The position numbers and the translations under genes are program-made. From Paraburkholderia aromaticivorans (lineage in GTDB: Bacteria; Pseudomonadota; Gammaproteobacteria; Burkholderiales; Burkholderiaceae): 64,000 nt of DNA. Below the pieces are notes generated by a model that did no database searches, was not told the DNA's origin, and was given only the letters and a program-made list of their open reading frames with translations. The stretch is from the NCBI RefSeq assembly GCF_012689525.1, contig NZ_CP051514.1:434001-498000 (forward strand). Reading direction: 5' to 3'. This document shows, piece after piece, positions 18,801 to 29,500 of this stretch. Positions within the stretch are counted from its first letter, which is position 1; every line of letters starts with the position of its first letter.

Positions 18801-20505
18801 TGTTGCCTCACGTAGTTTGCTACCCGTCGGATTGTCCGGCGGGAGCGGCACGAGGTGACGAGGCAATTCAGCATGACGACACGCAAGGAGTCGGTGGCAG
18901 CATTGCAATTGCGATATGGCAGCGCGACGTTTGGTGACCGGATCAGGATTCTCGATGAATTCGTGGCTCTGACCGGGTATCACCGCAAGCACGCCATTCG
19001 CCTGCTACGGGAAGAGCCCGGCGCGGCAAAGGGGACGCGCGAGCGCAACCGGCTTATACCACGAGGCGGTACGCCAGGCGCTGACGGTGTTGTGGGAAGC
19101 GGCCGACCGGGTTTGCGGCAAGCGACTCAAGGGGTTGATCCCGAAGCTGATTGATGCCATGGAGCGGCACGGCCATCTCGACCTGGATCCGGTCGTCAAG
19201 GCCAAACTCCTTCAGATCAGCGCGGCGACCATCGATCGCATGCTGGCCAATGCGCGAGCGCACATCGATGGGCAGCGCAAACGGCGCACGGGGGTCGGCT
19301 CGGCCATCCGGCGAAGCATTCCGGTACGTACCTTCGCCGACTGGCGCGATCCACCACCGGGCTTCTTCGAGATCGACATGGTCGAACACCGCGGCGGCTC
19401 GAAAACAGACGGTGAGTTCGTCCACACCCTCACGCTGACTGATATCGCCAGCGGCTGGACAGAATGTGTGGCCATGCGAGTACGTAACCAGATGCTGGTG
19501 ATTGAAGGATTTGAGAAAGTGGCCGCCGATCTGCCATTCGCAATGCTTGGGGTGGACTCGGATAATGACAGTGCGTTCATGAACCAGAGCGTCCTCGACT
19601 ACTGCAAGGGCCGCGGTCTTGTTCAGACGCGCTCGAGGGCCTACAAGAAGAACGATCAGGCCTGGGTGGAGCAGAAGAACGGCGCCGTCGTGCGGCGGCT
19701 GGTCGGTTGTGGCCGGCTGAGCGGTGTCGATGCCAGGAACGCGCTGGCGCAGCTGTACGCGTCATCGCGGCTATACATTAACTTCTTCCAGCCTTCGTTC
19801 AAGCTGGAGTCCAAGACGCGTGACGGCGCGCGCGTACACAAGGTCTATCTAGCGCCGGCGACGCCGTGCGATCGGCTTCTGGCACACGACAGCGTCGAAC
19901 CCGCTATCAAGGAGAAACTGAAGGCACAGTTCAAAGGTCTCGATCCTGTGCGGCTGCTGCAGGAGATGCGAACGGCTCAGCAGACATTAAGCGACTTCGC
20001 AGCCCACGGCGTGCGTGCTGAAGCAGCGCCAGCAGACGAATCAGACATTGCCGTCTTTCTCGCGAGCCTTTCTTCGGCATGGAAGGAAGGAGAAGCACGT
20101 CCGACGCACCGAAAGCAACCGAAGGCAAAGCACTGGTGGAGAAGTCGGGTGGATCCGTTCGCCGACGCGTGGCCGCTGATTGAAGGATGGCTGATTGCCG
20201 AGCCCTCGGTGCCGGCCAACGTATTGATGGATCGGTTGGCCGCGATGTTTCCAGAAGCGTACGCGAGTCAGGCACAACTACGAACGCTACAGCGCCGGGT
20301 CAAGGCGTGGCGAGCAGAGCGCGTAAAAGAACTGATTCTGGGCGGCCTGCGAAAGTCCGCTGAAGCGCCAGCCGAAGTGTGAGTTGAGGAAAAGTTGAAA
20401 GTCACGGGGGGCCGGGCGCTCCTCGCCCGGCAAACAACGAAAGAAGAGAAGAACGAAAGCGAAACGACAACGATCGGTCGGGTAACATTCCTTCGTGAGG
20501 CAACA
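18801..20505 (+). mobile_element. Insertion sequence with rve-type transposase, 1.7 kb
   Basis: Bounded by a 12-bp exact inverted repeat, TGTTGCCTCACG at 18801-18812 and its complement at 20494-20505. Partial similarity continues inward (TACCCG against CGGGTA). It contains one frameshifted transposase gene. No clear target duplication was seen. Family is unsettled; the transposase resembles ones listed under ISNCY or IS481-like groups. Confidence 0.7.
18873..20382 (+). pseudogene. Integrase-core transposase with a frameshift
   Basis: Starts MTTRKESVAALQLRYG at 18873 with N-terminal helix-turn-helix sequence (VALTGYHRKHAIRLLR). The frame breaks near 19050: frame one reads into RLIPRGG, while the correct continuation LYHEAVRQALTVLWEAADR is in another frame. 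From there a DDE integrase core is intact: FFEIDMVEHRGG, MLGVDSDNDSAFMN, and a final Glu in DQAWVEQKNGAVVR. The C-terminal region runs to 20382. One base change would restore a protein of about 500 residues, so loss of activity is recent or a shift is programmed. Confidence 0.75.
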
Positions 20506-20529
20506 CGACCGGACGTAGTCATTGTCGCT

Positions 20530-21036
20530 GCCCACACAAGTCTATTCAGCGCTGGGATCGCCCACGGTGCCATCGCCGCTCATCGTTCCGATGGCGATTG
20601 CCGGCCGGATTTTCGCAATACGTCCGGCACGCCGATCGTCAACTTTGGTCCCGTCGCCGCGGCTCCTTCCCACGCTGCGCCCCCGCAGTCGCTGTCGAAC
20701 TCCATAGGCCTGCCGGTTCAATGGCAGTTCCAACGCTCGCCCGACGTGCGGGACTGCATCGTCCTGTTTCCGAACGGCACGACGGGCGACTTGCACACTG
20801 GTGCGAATCGGTTCGCGCTCGCACAATTGACTGTCAGCGCGAACGACTGTCCTGTGGACGGCGCCGACGCTTGCACCCATGACCTCGCGCCGTCGCTCCA
20901 ACGCATCGGCGTTCAGGCGAAGCGGAGCTGCGCCGATCGCTCTGGACGGCCCGTCTATGAAGTTGCCGGGCCGGACGGCAAGCCGGCGGCGATCCAGTGG
21001 CATCCCTATCAAGCGACATGTTGCAGGTTCAACTGA
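20530..21036 (+). CDS. Possible gene fragment next to the insertion sequence
   Basis: A plus-strand frame stays open through the IS end to 21036, with GC-rich third positions and plausible protein sequence (VNFGPVAAAPSHAAPP, LFPNGTTGDLHTGANRF). Several cysteines are present. The 5' end appears replaced by the IS, so it may be the 3' part of a truncated gene. A minus-strand frame overlaps it and cannot be excluded. Confidence 0.3.
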   Translation, partial: AHTSLFSAGIAHGAIAAHRSDGDCRPDFRNTSGTPIVNFGPVAAAPSHAAPPQSLSNSIGLPVQWQFQRSPDVRDCIVLFPNGTTGDLHTGANRFALAQLTVSANDCPVDGADACTHDLAPSLQRIGVQAKRSCADRSGRPVYEVAGPDGKPAAIQWHPYQATCCRFN

Positions 21037-21280
21037 CGACCGCCATGATGGTATTGTTCGCCGATACGTGCTGCGACAGCCAGTGATGGGATCCCGCGTC
21101 TTGCTAAGATGGCCCCGTGGCGCGACATTGCAGCCTACGCCGTGGGCCTGCCGGTTCCGCCGTCGCGAGGGCCTCGCTCTCAGACCAAGATCGCCGACTT
21201 CGTCGAATATTTGAAGAAAGAGAGGAAGGTTAGGGGCACGTCGAGACGGTTCCACCATCCCCAATCACGAGCAAAGGCCA

Positions 21281-22000
21281 ATGCTGAGCACATTCACCAA
21301 AAACGCCCTCGCCAAATTTTCCGGATGCGACAGCGATGAATTCGCGGCGGGGACGCTTTCCAATCCGTCCATCTGGCTGTTTGGCATCGAGCACGGAACT
21401 TACAAGAGCATTCACGACGAGTCGTTCGAAAGCAATGACGACGAGGGGGACGATTCTTATTCGATCACGATGCAGCGTCGATGGCCCTACAACGTCAAGG
21501 CATTCAAACTTCTCGCCGCAATTCGAGGCTTCCAAGTCGCTGATTGGCTCGACTTCGCTGAGCGACACCAGCCCTTCGTGAAAGGTTCGCCGGGCTACTT
21601 CAAGGGAAATATCTATCCCTACGCTTGTCACGACGTGGAGAAGTGGCCTGAACGCTTCATCCAAGAGACCGGCATCACGAACAAGCTTCAATATCAAGCT
21701 TGGTGTCGAAACCACCGCTTCCCGGTTATACGGAACTGGATCCGCGAACACTCGCCCAGCATTTTCATCGGCCTCGGCATCGGCTTCCATCGTGATTTCG
21801 CCGCGGCAGTGTTCGGCACCCAGGACGGCATGGAAGAAGCGCAGATCTCGACGGAGCATTACCGCCGACGCATTTTTCACAAAAGCAGCGACGGCAAGCG
21901 CTTGGTCGTCATTCCTCACTTTTCTGGGGCCAACGGGCTGAACAGCAACGCGTTGATCCAAAAGACGGGCGAATTCATCGCCGAATTCATGCTCAAGTAA
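21281..22000 (+). CDS. Hypothetical protein, possibly uracil-DNA-glycosylase-like fold
   Basis: A 239-residue soluble protein. The N-terminal segment SIWLFGIEHGTYKS and the C-terminal IPHFSGANGLNS sit where uracil-DNA glycosylase-superfamily proteins carry their GxDPG-like and HPSxx-like motifs. Between them are aromatic-rich helices (WPYNVKAFKLLAAI). The assignment is a pattern-based guess; the catalytic residues are not the canonical ones. A small zinc-ribbon gene follows 36 bp downstream in the same direction. Confidence 0.6.
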   Translation: MLSTFTKNALAKFSGCDSDEFAAGTLSNPSIWLFGIEHGTYKSIHDESFESNDDEGDDSYSITMQRRWPYNVKAFKLLAAIRGFQVADWLDFAERHQPFVKGSPGYFKGNIYPYACHDVEKWPERFIQETGITNKLQYQAWCRNHRFPVIRNWIREHSPSIFIGLGIGFHRDFAAAVFGTQDGMEEAQISTEHYRRRIFHKSSDGKRLVVIPHFSGANGLNSNALIQKTGEFIAEFMLK

Positions 22001-22035
22001 AGCTTCCTAATATCAACACCAAAACGGCCAACATC

Positions 22036-22202
22036 ATGAAATGCGCAAATTGCGGGAAAGACTGCGGCACCATCTTCCGTTGCAGCACTTGCGGCGACGT
22101 CAAGTGCGTGAAGTGCCCCAGTAAGCAAAACATCCCGGGAAATTATCACAAGTTTCGTGCATGGTTTGCAAGAAGAAAGGCACCGTCAAGCGGATCAGCT
22201 GA
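22036..22202 (+). pseudogene. Small zinc-ribbon protein with a probable frameshift
   Basis: Begins MKCANCGKDCGTIFRCSTCG and continues DVKCVKCPSKQ, giving three CxxC pairs suited to zinc binding. At about 22153 the frame reads FRAWFARRK, but another frame gives SCMVCKKKGTVKRIS and a stop at 22202. That frame supplies a fourth CxxC pair and a natural end, so one base seems lost near 22153. Read straight through, the protein would be 97 residues with a nonsense-like arginine-rich tail. Confidence 0.5.
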
Positions 22203-22208
22203 TCCGCT
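22189..22208. terminator. Perfect 20-bp palindrome
   Basis: AGCGGATCAGCTGATCCGCT is fully self-complementary and overlaps the corrected end of the zinc-ribbon gene. It is followed by CTCTT. It may act as a bidirectional terminator or as a protein-binding site. Confidence 0.4.
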
Positions 22209-22511
22209 CTCTTGCGGCCGCCGAGTTTTGCGGCGATCGCTGAGTGGAGGCCGCCGCTTGAACCGCAAGGGAGCCTGCGGACGAATGACCTTTTATGGCC
22301 CTTTCAGCGATCTCCGCAAGCGCCCGTGATCGTTTAGGGTTGGTCGATGCCTGCCATCGCCCGCAGGAATGTGAGTGCGCCACCGTGCGTCGCTGGCAGG
22401 CGTCGAACGAGCCTCGATGGAGGAAACCGCGGAGTGCTGTGATGCGATCGGATGGCTCTGTCATGTTGGCGGGCGTAGGCTATCTGTGTAGTTTAAGAGT
22501 AGTTATCCTTA

Positions 22512-23243
22512 TTATCTGCTTTTGTTGGCGGCACCAGTAACAGTCCAATCATGCCATGTGGCGAAGCGTTCTTTGAGTGCGACACGATGACATGCCGCGT
22601 TCATTTGATGCCCGGGTAGCGCGAAGTGCTGCCGGATCGGGCCAAAGCATGAGAGAAACGCCTGCGTGCGACGCGCATCGCGAAAGCCGCACATCTGGCG
22701 TTCGCGCCTGCGGGTGGGCTGGTGGCTGTTCTCGGCTCGGTTGTTCACGCGTGCAGCCGCCTTGACGAAAACGTGTTTCACATGAGCGAGCTCAGGAATG
22801 TCAGCCTTCGCCGCCGGATAGTTGCGCAACTGGTCGGTCAGGATCTTGCGCGGCACCGGGTTTGAACGCAGCACCCGCCGGAAGAAGCGCTTTGCGGCGG
22901 CCTTATCGCGCCGCTTTTGCACCAGCACATCGAGCTCAGCACCGTGCTCGTCGACCGCTCGCCACAACAGATACGGCTCGCCGCGCAGCGTCACGAACAT
23001 CTCGTCCAGATGCCATATGCTGCCCTGTTTGGGCCGCGCCGCTTTGGCGCACCGGGCGAATTCAGCGCCGAATTTGTCGCACCAGCAACGGATCGTTTCG
23101 TACGTGACCACCACACCACGCTTGAGCAACAACTCCTCGACGTCGCGCAGGCTCAGGCTAAACCCGAAATACCACCGAACCGCGCAGCTGATGACGACGG
23201 CGGGGAAGCGGTGACCGCGATAAAGCGATTTCGTTTTCTTCAT
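22512..23243 (-). CDS. IS6-family transposase
   Basis: A 243-residue DDE transposase of the IS6/IS26 type. It has the N-terminal FPAVVISCAVRWYFGFSLSLRD and YETIRCWCDKFG helix-turn-helix region. The catalytic residues are D in WHLDEMFV, D in ILTDQLRNY and E in NRAENSHQ. The last residues (GAANKSR) differ from the usual ending because the element appears cut at about 22535, so the C-terminus reads into flanking DNA. The catalytic core is whole. Confidence 0.9.
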   Translation of the reverse strand: MKKTKSLYRGHRFPAVVISCAVRWYFGFSLSLRDVEELLLKRGVVVTYETIRCWCDKFGAEFARCAKAARPKQGSIWHLDEMFVTLRGEPYLLWRAVDEHGAELDVLVQKRRDKAAAKRFFRRVLRSNPVPRKILTDQLRNYPAAKADIPELAHVKHVFVKAAARVNNRAENSHQPTRRRERQMCGFRDARRTQAFLSCFGPIRQHFALPGHQMNAACHRVALKERFATWHDWTVTGAANKSR

Positions 23244-23285
23244 CGCTTCATTCTACCGCCGCCTCCCCATCAACCTGACAGTGCC
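22535..23285 (-). mobile_element. IS6-family element, one end lost
   Basis: The right end is probably at about 23285, where GGCACTGTCAGGTTGATGGG is read on the minus strand. No matching inverted repeat occurs on the left; the sequence is lost right after the transposase codons near 22535. Such one-ended copies commonly arise by adjacent deletion during IS6-family replicative transposition. Confidence 0.6.
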
Positions 23286-23328
23286 TCCACGCCCACGTCA
23301 ACGCCAGGACTTTTGCAGACCTTCCTAG

Positions 23329-24715
23329 TACTACAGCCGTAGATTTTTTACTATACTAACAACATTTAGTACTACTACATGAGAAAGCGATGCATTCGAC
23401 GGCAATAGCGTGGGAGCGTGAACTGGAGGCGCTACATCAGCGGCTCGGAGAACTGTTCAGGCGACCCGAGCCCCGACATCGGTCTCTCGCTTACCTGAAG
23501 GGCCTGCTGGGCACAGTTGAGCGCAAGAACGGCTGGCAACTCGCCGAATGGATCGGCGAAGAAACGCCTGATGGCGTGCAGCACCTGCTCGAGCGGGCGC
23601 AATGGGATGCGGATGGCGCGCGCGATGTGCTCCGGGAGTACGTCGTTGAACAACTGGGCGAGCGCGACGCGGTGCTGATTGTGGACGAGACCGGCTTCGT
23701 CAAGAAGGGGCAGCACTCGGCCGGTGTGCAACGCCAGTACAGTGGCACCGCAGGCCGTATCGAGAACAGCCAGATCGGCGTGTTCCTCTGCTATGCCGGT
23801 CGCGGCGGCAGCGCGTTTATCGACCGCGAACTGTATGTGCCCAAGGCGTGGACCGATGACCGTGTGCGCTGCGAGGCAGCGGGCATTCCCAAGGCGGTGG
23901 AGTTTGCAACGAAGCCGCAGCTCGCGCGCAGCATGCTTGAGCGGGCGCTGGACGCAGGTGTGCCGTGCGGCTGGGTCACGGGTGATGAAGTCTACGGCGG
24001 CGACCGTCACCTGCGGCTGTGGCTCGAGTCGCGCGGCCAGTCTTTCGTACTGGCCGTCGCGAAGAACGAACCCCTGTGGTGGCAGGGTCCCGACTACGTA
24101 CGGTCCGACCGGATCGCCGAAGCCTTGCCGGCACGGGCATGGCGACGCCTGTCAGCAGGTGCCGGCGCCAAAGGCGAGCGCCTGTATGACTGGGCGTTGA
24201 CTCCGCTGTGGCGTCTGCAGATCACCACAGAAGAGCGCCGCTTCGGGCATTACCTGCTGGTGCGGCGCAGCCTGGACGAGCAACGCGAGCATGCGTATTA
24301 CGTCGTATACGCCCCGCGCAGCAAAGCCACACGGCAAACCCTGGTCAACGTCGCGGGCCGCAGGTGGGAAATCGAAACCGGCTTCGAGGCAACCAAAGGC
24401 GAATGCGGGCTCGATCAATACGAGGTACGCCAATGGCAGGGCTGGTACCGTCACATCACGCTGGCGCTGCTGGCCCATGCCGCGCTCGTCACCCTGCGGG
24501 TGCGCGCCAAAAAAAACACCTGAAGATTCGGTGCCGCTCAGTGTGCAGGAGATCCGCCGGCTACTGTGCCGCCTCCTATGGCGCGGAGCTCACTCCATCG
24601 AGTACGTCCTGGCCTGGTCGGCATGGCGGCGCAGGCACCAGTACCGCGCCCAGCAGTGTCACTACCGGCGCCCCGGCTGCGTACCTCCTGCTTTGTTTTA
24701 TCTACGGCTGTAGTA
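23329..24715 (+). mobile_element. IS701-family element A
   Basis: A 1387-bp element with exact inverted repeats TACTACAGCCGTAGAT (23329-23344) and complement (24700-24715). It is flanked on both sides by CTAG (23325-23328 and 24716-24719), a likely 4-bp target duplication. It contains one transposase gene that needs a slip at an A8 run to reach a stop inside the right repeat. Confidence 0.85.
23390..24713 (+). CDS. IS701-family transposase A (A8 slippage predicted)
   Basis: In the unshifted frame the protein is 377 residues ending at 24523. It carries the IS701 DDE core: LIVDETGFVKKGQHSAGVQRQY, WVTGDEVYGGD, and GRRWEIETGFEATKGECGLDQYE. An A8 run at 24509-24516 lies eight codons before the last conserved residues. 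Dropping one A continues as TPEDSVPLSVQEIRRLLCRL and RRRHQYRAQQCHYRR, strongly coding-like, to a TAG at 24711-24713 inside the terminal repeat. This adds about 65 residues. Transcriptional slippage is the simplest explanation. Confidence 0.85.
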
Positions 24716-24845
24716 CTAGGCGATAATAATTGCAAGAACCTTAGATCGTTTCTCGCTTTCAGGCCAAGTGACATGGAGGGCCGATAACGTCAAGCCATCC
24801 CGTTTGACACCAGATGTCTCCGCGAACGTGTCTTTCTCTTCCTAG

Positions 24846-26304
24846 TTTTACTGTGTCACAAGATATTTGATGAAGAGCAGAACGGACATCGTCGAAGGCG
24901 TTGGGCGATGTAGGCTGCGAGCCGCCAGCGCAAGCTGGCAATCGAATCAGCCACATGTCGTTGGGCGCGCTGGGGAGCCCCGTGGCACATAGTCGTCGGA
25001 TAAGGTAAAGAGGCTGCCGATGGCGAAGTTTTTTTTACCAGCGCCCTGAATCAGGCGCTGTGCAACCAGAAAACCGTAGGCCGCGATGCAAAGCGACGCA
25101 TGATGGTGAAACCCACGCCAACTGCGGCCTTCGAAATGGCCCAGACCGAACTCCTGCTTCAGATCCTGGTAGTCGCGCTCGATACGCCAGCGCATCTTCG
25201 CGACACTGACCAGACGTTCGAGGGACGTCACTTCCGGAAGTGTTGCGAGCCAATATTTAGCCGGTTCAGGGTCGCCCTGAGGCCATTCAATCAGGAGCCA
25301 TTGCTCATCGCGCTGTGTAGCGCGCCAATAGTCACGGTGCGATGTCCGTACACGTACAGCGGCAAATCTGGAACTCAGGATGGTGCGGGTTCCTTCGCGC
25401 CAGTTGATCATGCGGTAGGAAGAAGCATCAAGACCACGCGCAAGCGCTTTGACTGATACTGGCTCGTGACCGGGCGCACGGCGCAGCAGTTTGCGCGGCC
25501 GTCCAGGCTGCCCGGTGGGCGGCTCAACACTCAGAGGTGTCGTGCCGGGAGCCCAGACGCGGGCGCTGGACTGAATGCCCACTGCGTAAGTTAATCCCAG
25601 TTCGCTGATGGCGTCACGGAAGACACTGTCGTTCCCGTAACCGGCGTCTGCCAGCACAATACCGTCAGGCGCGCCGCTTTCGCGCGCTTCACGCAGTTGT
25701 GTTGCCGCCATTTGTGGCTTGGTCGAAAACGCGATTTCATCAGGCACGCCAGCGCGCTGACATCGTGCCGGATCTTCGCTCCATTCATGGGGCAAATAGA
25801 GTTGGTATGCGACGGGCAAACTGGCGTCCTCCGTGGCGACCGACAAGCTCACTGCGACCTGACAGTTGTCCTGCTTTCCTAACTGCCCGCAGTATTGCCG
25901 TGCGACGCCTACCGAATGTTTGCCCTGTTTCGGAAAGCCGGTGTCGTCAATGATCCAGAACAGTCCGTTGGCCGGATTCATGTGTGGTAATACCCAACGC
26001 CTGACCTGCTCAAGCAAAGCAGCGTCTGACCATTCCGACTTCGAAACAAAGTGATGTAAGGACTGGTGGCGCGCGCTGACACGTTCGGGTTCAAGGTGAG
26101 CGGCCAGCGGCTCAACACTCTTACGCCGCAGCGGCAACATCAAGCCTTGGCAGTACCCCACCAGCCCTGCATTGCGATCGCTGTGTCCGAGCGCTTCACA
26201 GAGATGTTCCAGGTACTCATCGAACGACGATTTCGCGTCCATTGTTTCCTCATGCCAAATCTGAAGAAGGTTCTATAATGGCATGAATTTATGACACAGT
26301 AAAA
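24846..26304 (-). mobile_element. IS701-family element B
   Basis: A 1459-bp element with inverted repeats TTTTACTGTGTCA (24846-24858) and complement (26292-26304). CTAG flanks both ends (24842-24845 and 26305-26308), again consistent with a 4-bp target duplication. It lies 130 bp from element A. The repeats resemble those of element C (TCTTACTGTGTCA). Confidence 0.85.
24856..26242 (-). CDS. IS701-family transposase B (A8 slippage predicted)
   Basis: The unshifted product is 431 residues from ATG 26242 to a stop at 24947. The core includes WIIDDTGFPKQGKHSVGVARQY, VLADAGYGNDS, and MRWRIERDYQDLKQEFGLGHFEGR. An A8 run (25029-25036, minus strand) follows QGAG. Loss of one A gives TSPSAASLPYPTTM, then QRAQRHVADSIASLRWRL and RRCPFC, ending in a TGA at 24856-24858 inside the inverted repeat. 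The unshifted tail (SGDDYVP-like) looks less natural. Confidence 0.85.
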
Positions 26305-26525
26305 CTAGGGTGTGGCGGAAATGAAGCTGCTCGCCTCTTTGCGGTTGCGAAAGCGCATCCTATATTTCGAAGATGACGCGCCCGGTCGATACGTTAGCCG
26401 AAATAAAGCACTTCAGGGGCTGGCATTGTTTTGAGCTATTTGGATTCGAGATCGTTTAGTAGTCGATCCGCGAAACTATTGTGGCGCGATGCTTCCGGCG
26501 CTAGTAATTGCAGGAGTTCGGGCAC

Positions 26526-29500
26526 ATGGCACAACCACTGCTGACCAAACCGCGCGAAGAGAAAGCCCAGAATCAGATCGCCCGGCGCGACTCTCTCCCC
26601 GATGCCACCAAGCAGTCCAGGAATCTGGACACTATCTTCAAACTGCATCACACACTGGGCAATCAACACCTGGCGCGACTGATTCAAACTAATCGGCTCA
26701 GACCCGACGGGAAAATCGTCGGCATGCGGGGATCGCCGGTCGGCGGCACCGTCAACCGCACGGCGAATCGCCAGCATGCGCGCGAGGCCAACCAGCGCGA
26801 AAACTGCACGTCGGACGCACTCGATCCCGCCGAACCGACGTTGATCGAACGAGGCTCGTCATTGAGCGGTGGACCCGGGCGGGCGACGCAGATCGCTTCT
26901 CAAATGCCCGCAGGCAACGCGCTGTCGAGGCTATGTGCGGCCGCATCGAGCCAAGCCGCGACGGACGACAAGCGGGATCTCAAGGAGGAAGACGACCAAC
27001 GGCCCGTTTCTCCACCCGGCAGACTGCATAGCACCACGGCCGGCGATCCGACGATCTCGCGACGGGCCGACGGTCATGCGCCCAAATCGGGCGGTCCGGC
27101 GCAACCGACTGCGAGCCAACCGGGGCGAACTTCCACCGTAGCCATGCCCTTGGTCGGCGCATCCGTCGGTCCGCCGCAGGCGAGCGCGCCCGCCCTTCGC
27201 GCAGACGCGGCTCCCGTGAGCACGACGACGCCGTCGCCAACTGCTGCGACCGGCCTCGCCAGGTCGTCGCTATCCGGACTAGTGACCTCACTCTCAAGCA
27301 TGAGCGTTGCGACTGCGCCGACCATGCTGAACGCGGCCGGTCCGGCCGTGAGCGCGCTCGGCGACCAGCTTACCGACAAGGCCCGCGCCAGATCTCTTGG
27401 AACGACGGCGCCGACGGGTCTGCCGGTCGGCCCGGCGCCCATCATGCCGCTGAATCCAGGCATCCCGGAGGCCGACGATCCACGCCCGGCCAGCGACGCT
27501 GATTCGCCGGGCGCCATCGGCGCGGCGGAGCAAGCCGGTGAGCATCAACTCGAATCGGGAAAACACGCCGCCGAACCAGCCGACGGCGATATGTGCGTGC
27601 TCACGCTTGCGCCGACCGACGCGCCAGCCCCGATCCCGCCGCTTCAACTTGAGGCGGCCTTGCCCGTGCGCGGCCCCGCACCGATGTCGGCGATATCGGA
27701 TCAGCACGTCTCCGAGGTGCTCGAAAGCGCCTATGGTGGGTGGCAACGCGCGGCCACGGACGGCGAACTCGCGAAGGGCCGTGATCTGTTGAACAAGCAC
27801 GACGAAGACGTCGCAGCGCAGCACATCGACACCGCAGGTCAGCTGCGTGCGCAGAACGATCGCGAATCGCTCGCGCAGGTCGTCGTGCGCGAAGAAGCGC
27901 GCGCGGGCATCGAGCAAGACCGGACGACCATGCACGTCCAGACCACCGAAGTCATTCAGGACTACAGGCGCAGCGCGGCCGCAGAGCAGGCTCAGACGCA
28001 ATCGGAGATACAGCAAGCGAAGAACGACGCGCAGCAAGCGCAAGCCGCCGAGTCCAACGCAAGCCAACCGGAGAACCAGGATTCCGCATGGTACGAACGC
28101 GCCTGGAATGCGGTGAAAAGCGGTGCGCAGACGATCGGCGGAAAGATCAAAGATGCGGTCACCAAGGCGTATCAGTTCGTCAAGGAGCGCATGACGCGCT
28201 TCTTCTCGAAGGTGCGCGAGCTGGTGAGTGCCGGTATCGCGAAGCTGCGGGAGATCGGCGGACACATCTATCAGGGGATTCGCAACAAGCTTCAGGCGGC
28301 GCTCAACAAGATCAACGAGATCGCTCGCAGGATCGGCGCGTTCGCCGCCGATCTCATGCGGCGCCTGGGCGGCGTCATCAGCGGTCTCATCAAGCGCGCG
28401 ATGAGCGGGCTTCTGGCCATCGTCGATAGGATCACTGGTCTCTGGCGCAAGGTCCTAGCGCTGGCGGGCAAGGTCAAAGGCTACCTAGTGATGTTGGCCA
28501 AAGGCGCCATGAAGGTCGTCGTCGAACTGATTGAGAAGACGAAGGCAGTCCTCGAGAAGGCCAAGGGCGCCATTCAGACACTCATCGACAAGGCTCCCGC
28601 GAAGCTAGACGAGATCTATCAGAAACACATCGCGCCGCGAATCGGCGGCAGGCCCGTGTCCGCGACGGTTGGCGCCGCGCCTGTCGCATCCAGCGCGCAG
28701 CCGCCGAGTGCGACAGCGCAGGGCATGACCGCGCAGCGTCAGGAGGCTCAGCCGGCGCTAGAGGCCGCCGGACCGGACACCGAGGAGACGCACGCCGAAG
28801 CGCTCGGGCGGCACTTTCACGCTCGCTTCGAGTATTTCCGCGCGCACTGGTGGGACGTCGTCTGCGATGCTGCGCTCGAGATTCTCGTTCCGGGCGTCGC
28901 GGTCTATCGTCATCTGCCACCTCTTTGGGAGGCTCTGAAGGATGGCTGGAAGGCGCTGATGGCCGGCCAGTGGTCGCAGGCCATCGATGCTGGACTAACC
29001 GCTGGACGCGAGGCAATGTCCATCTTATCGTCCTTCATCGCGCAGGCGTCGATCGCGGTATTCATCGTCGGATCGGTGCTGGGCACACCTGTCGTCGGCG
29101 CGGCGGCGCTCGAGAGCATCGGCCTGGCCACGATCGCAATCGACTCCGCCTTCCAGCTCGCGACCATTGACAAGTCGCTGAACAATCTCGACCGCCGTGA
29201 CGAAGATCACGAGCGCCTCGAGACCGACTACGGCCGCGTCGCCGACTCTTCGATTTCCCTCATGGTGATGCTCGCCCTCGTTCTGCTGGGCGCGATCGCG
29301 AGCAAAGCGGCGTCCTCGCTTGTGCGTCGCTTCCCGGCCCTCGGTCGTGCCGCCGAGGCCTTCAAGGGCAAGGTTCAACGTGGGCTCGGCCTCAAAGGCA
29401 AGAGCCCTGCCAAAGTCACAAGCAAGCTAAAGCCTCTCGACCCGCTTCCCGCGGAGGCGCTCGACCTACCGATTCGAAAGGACCTGCTTCCACGGGAGCA

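Noticed and set aside
25029..25036. T8 run as a terminator
   Set aside because: No GC stem precedes it on either strand, it is inside a transposase gene, and the same run is conserved in the other two elements.
24841..26309. CTAG treated as part of an 18-bp inverted repeat of IS701 element B
   Set aside because: Elements A and B share only CTAG outside otherwise different repeats, and element C has TTAA there, so the four bases are better read as target duplication.
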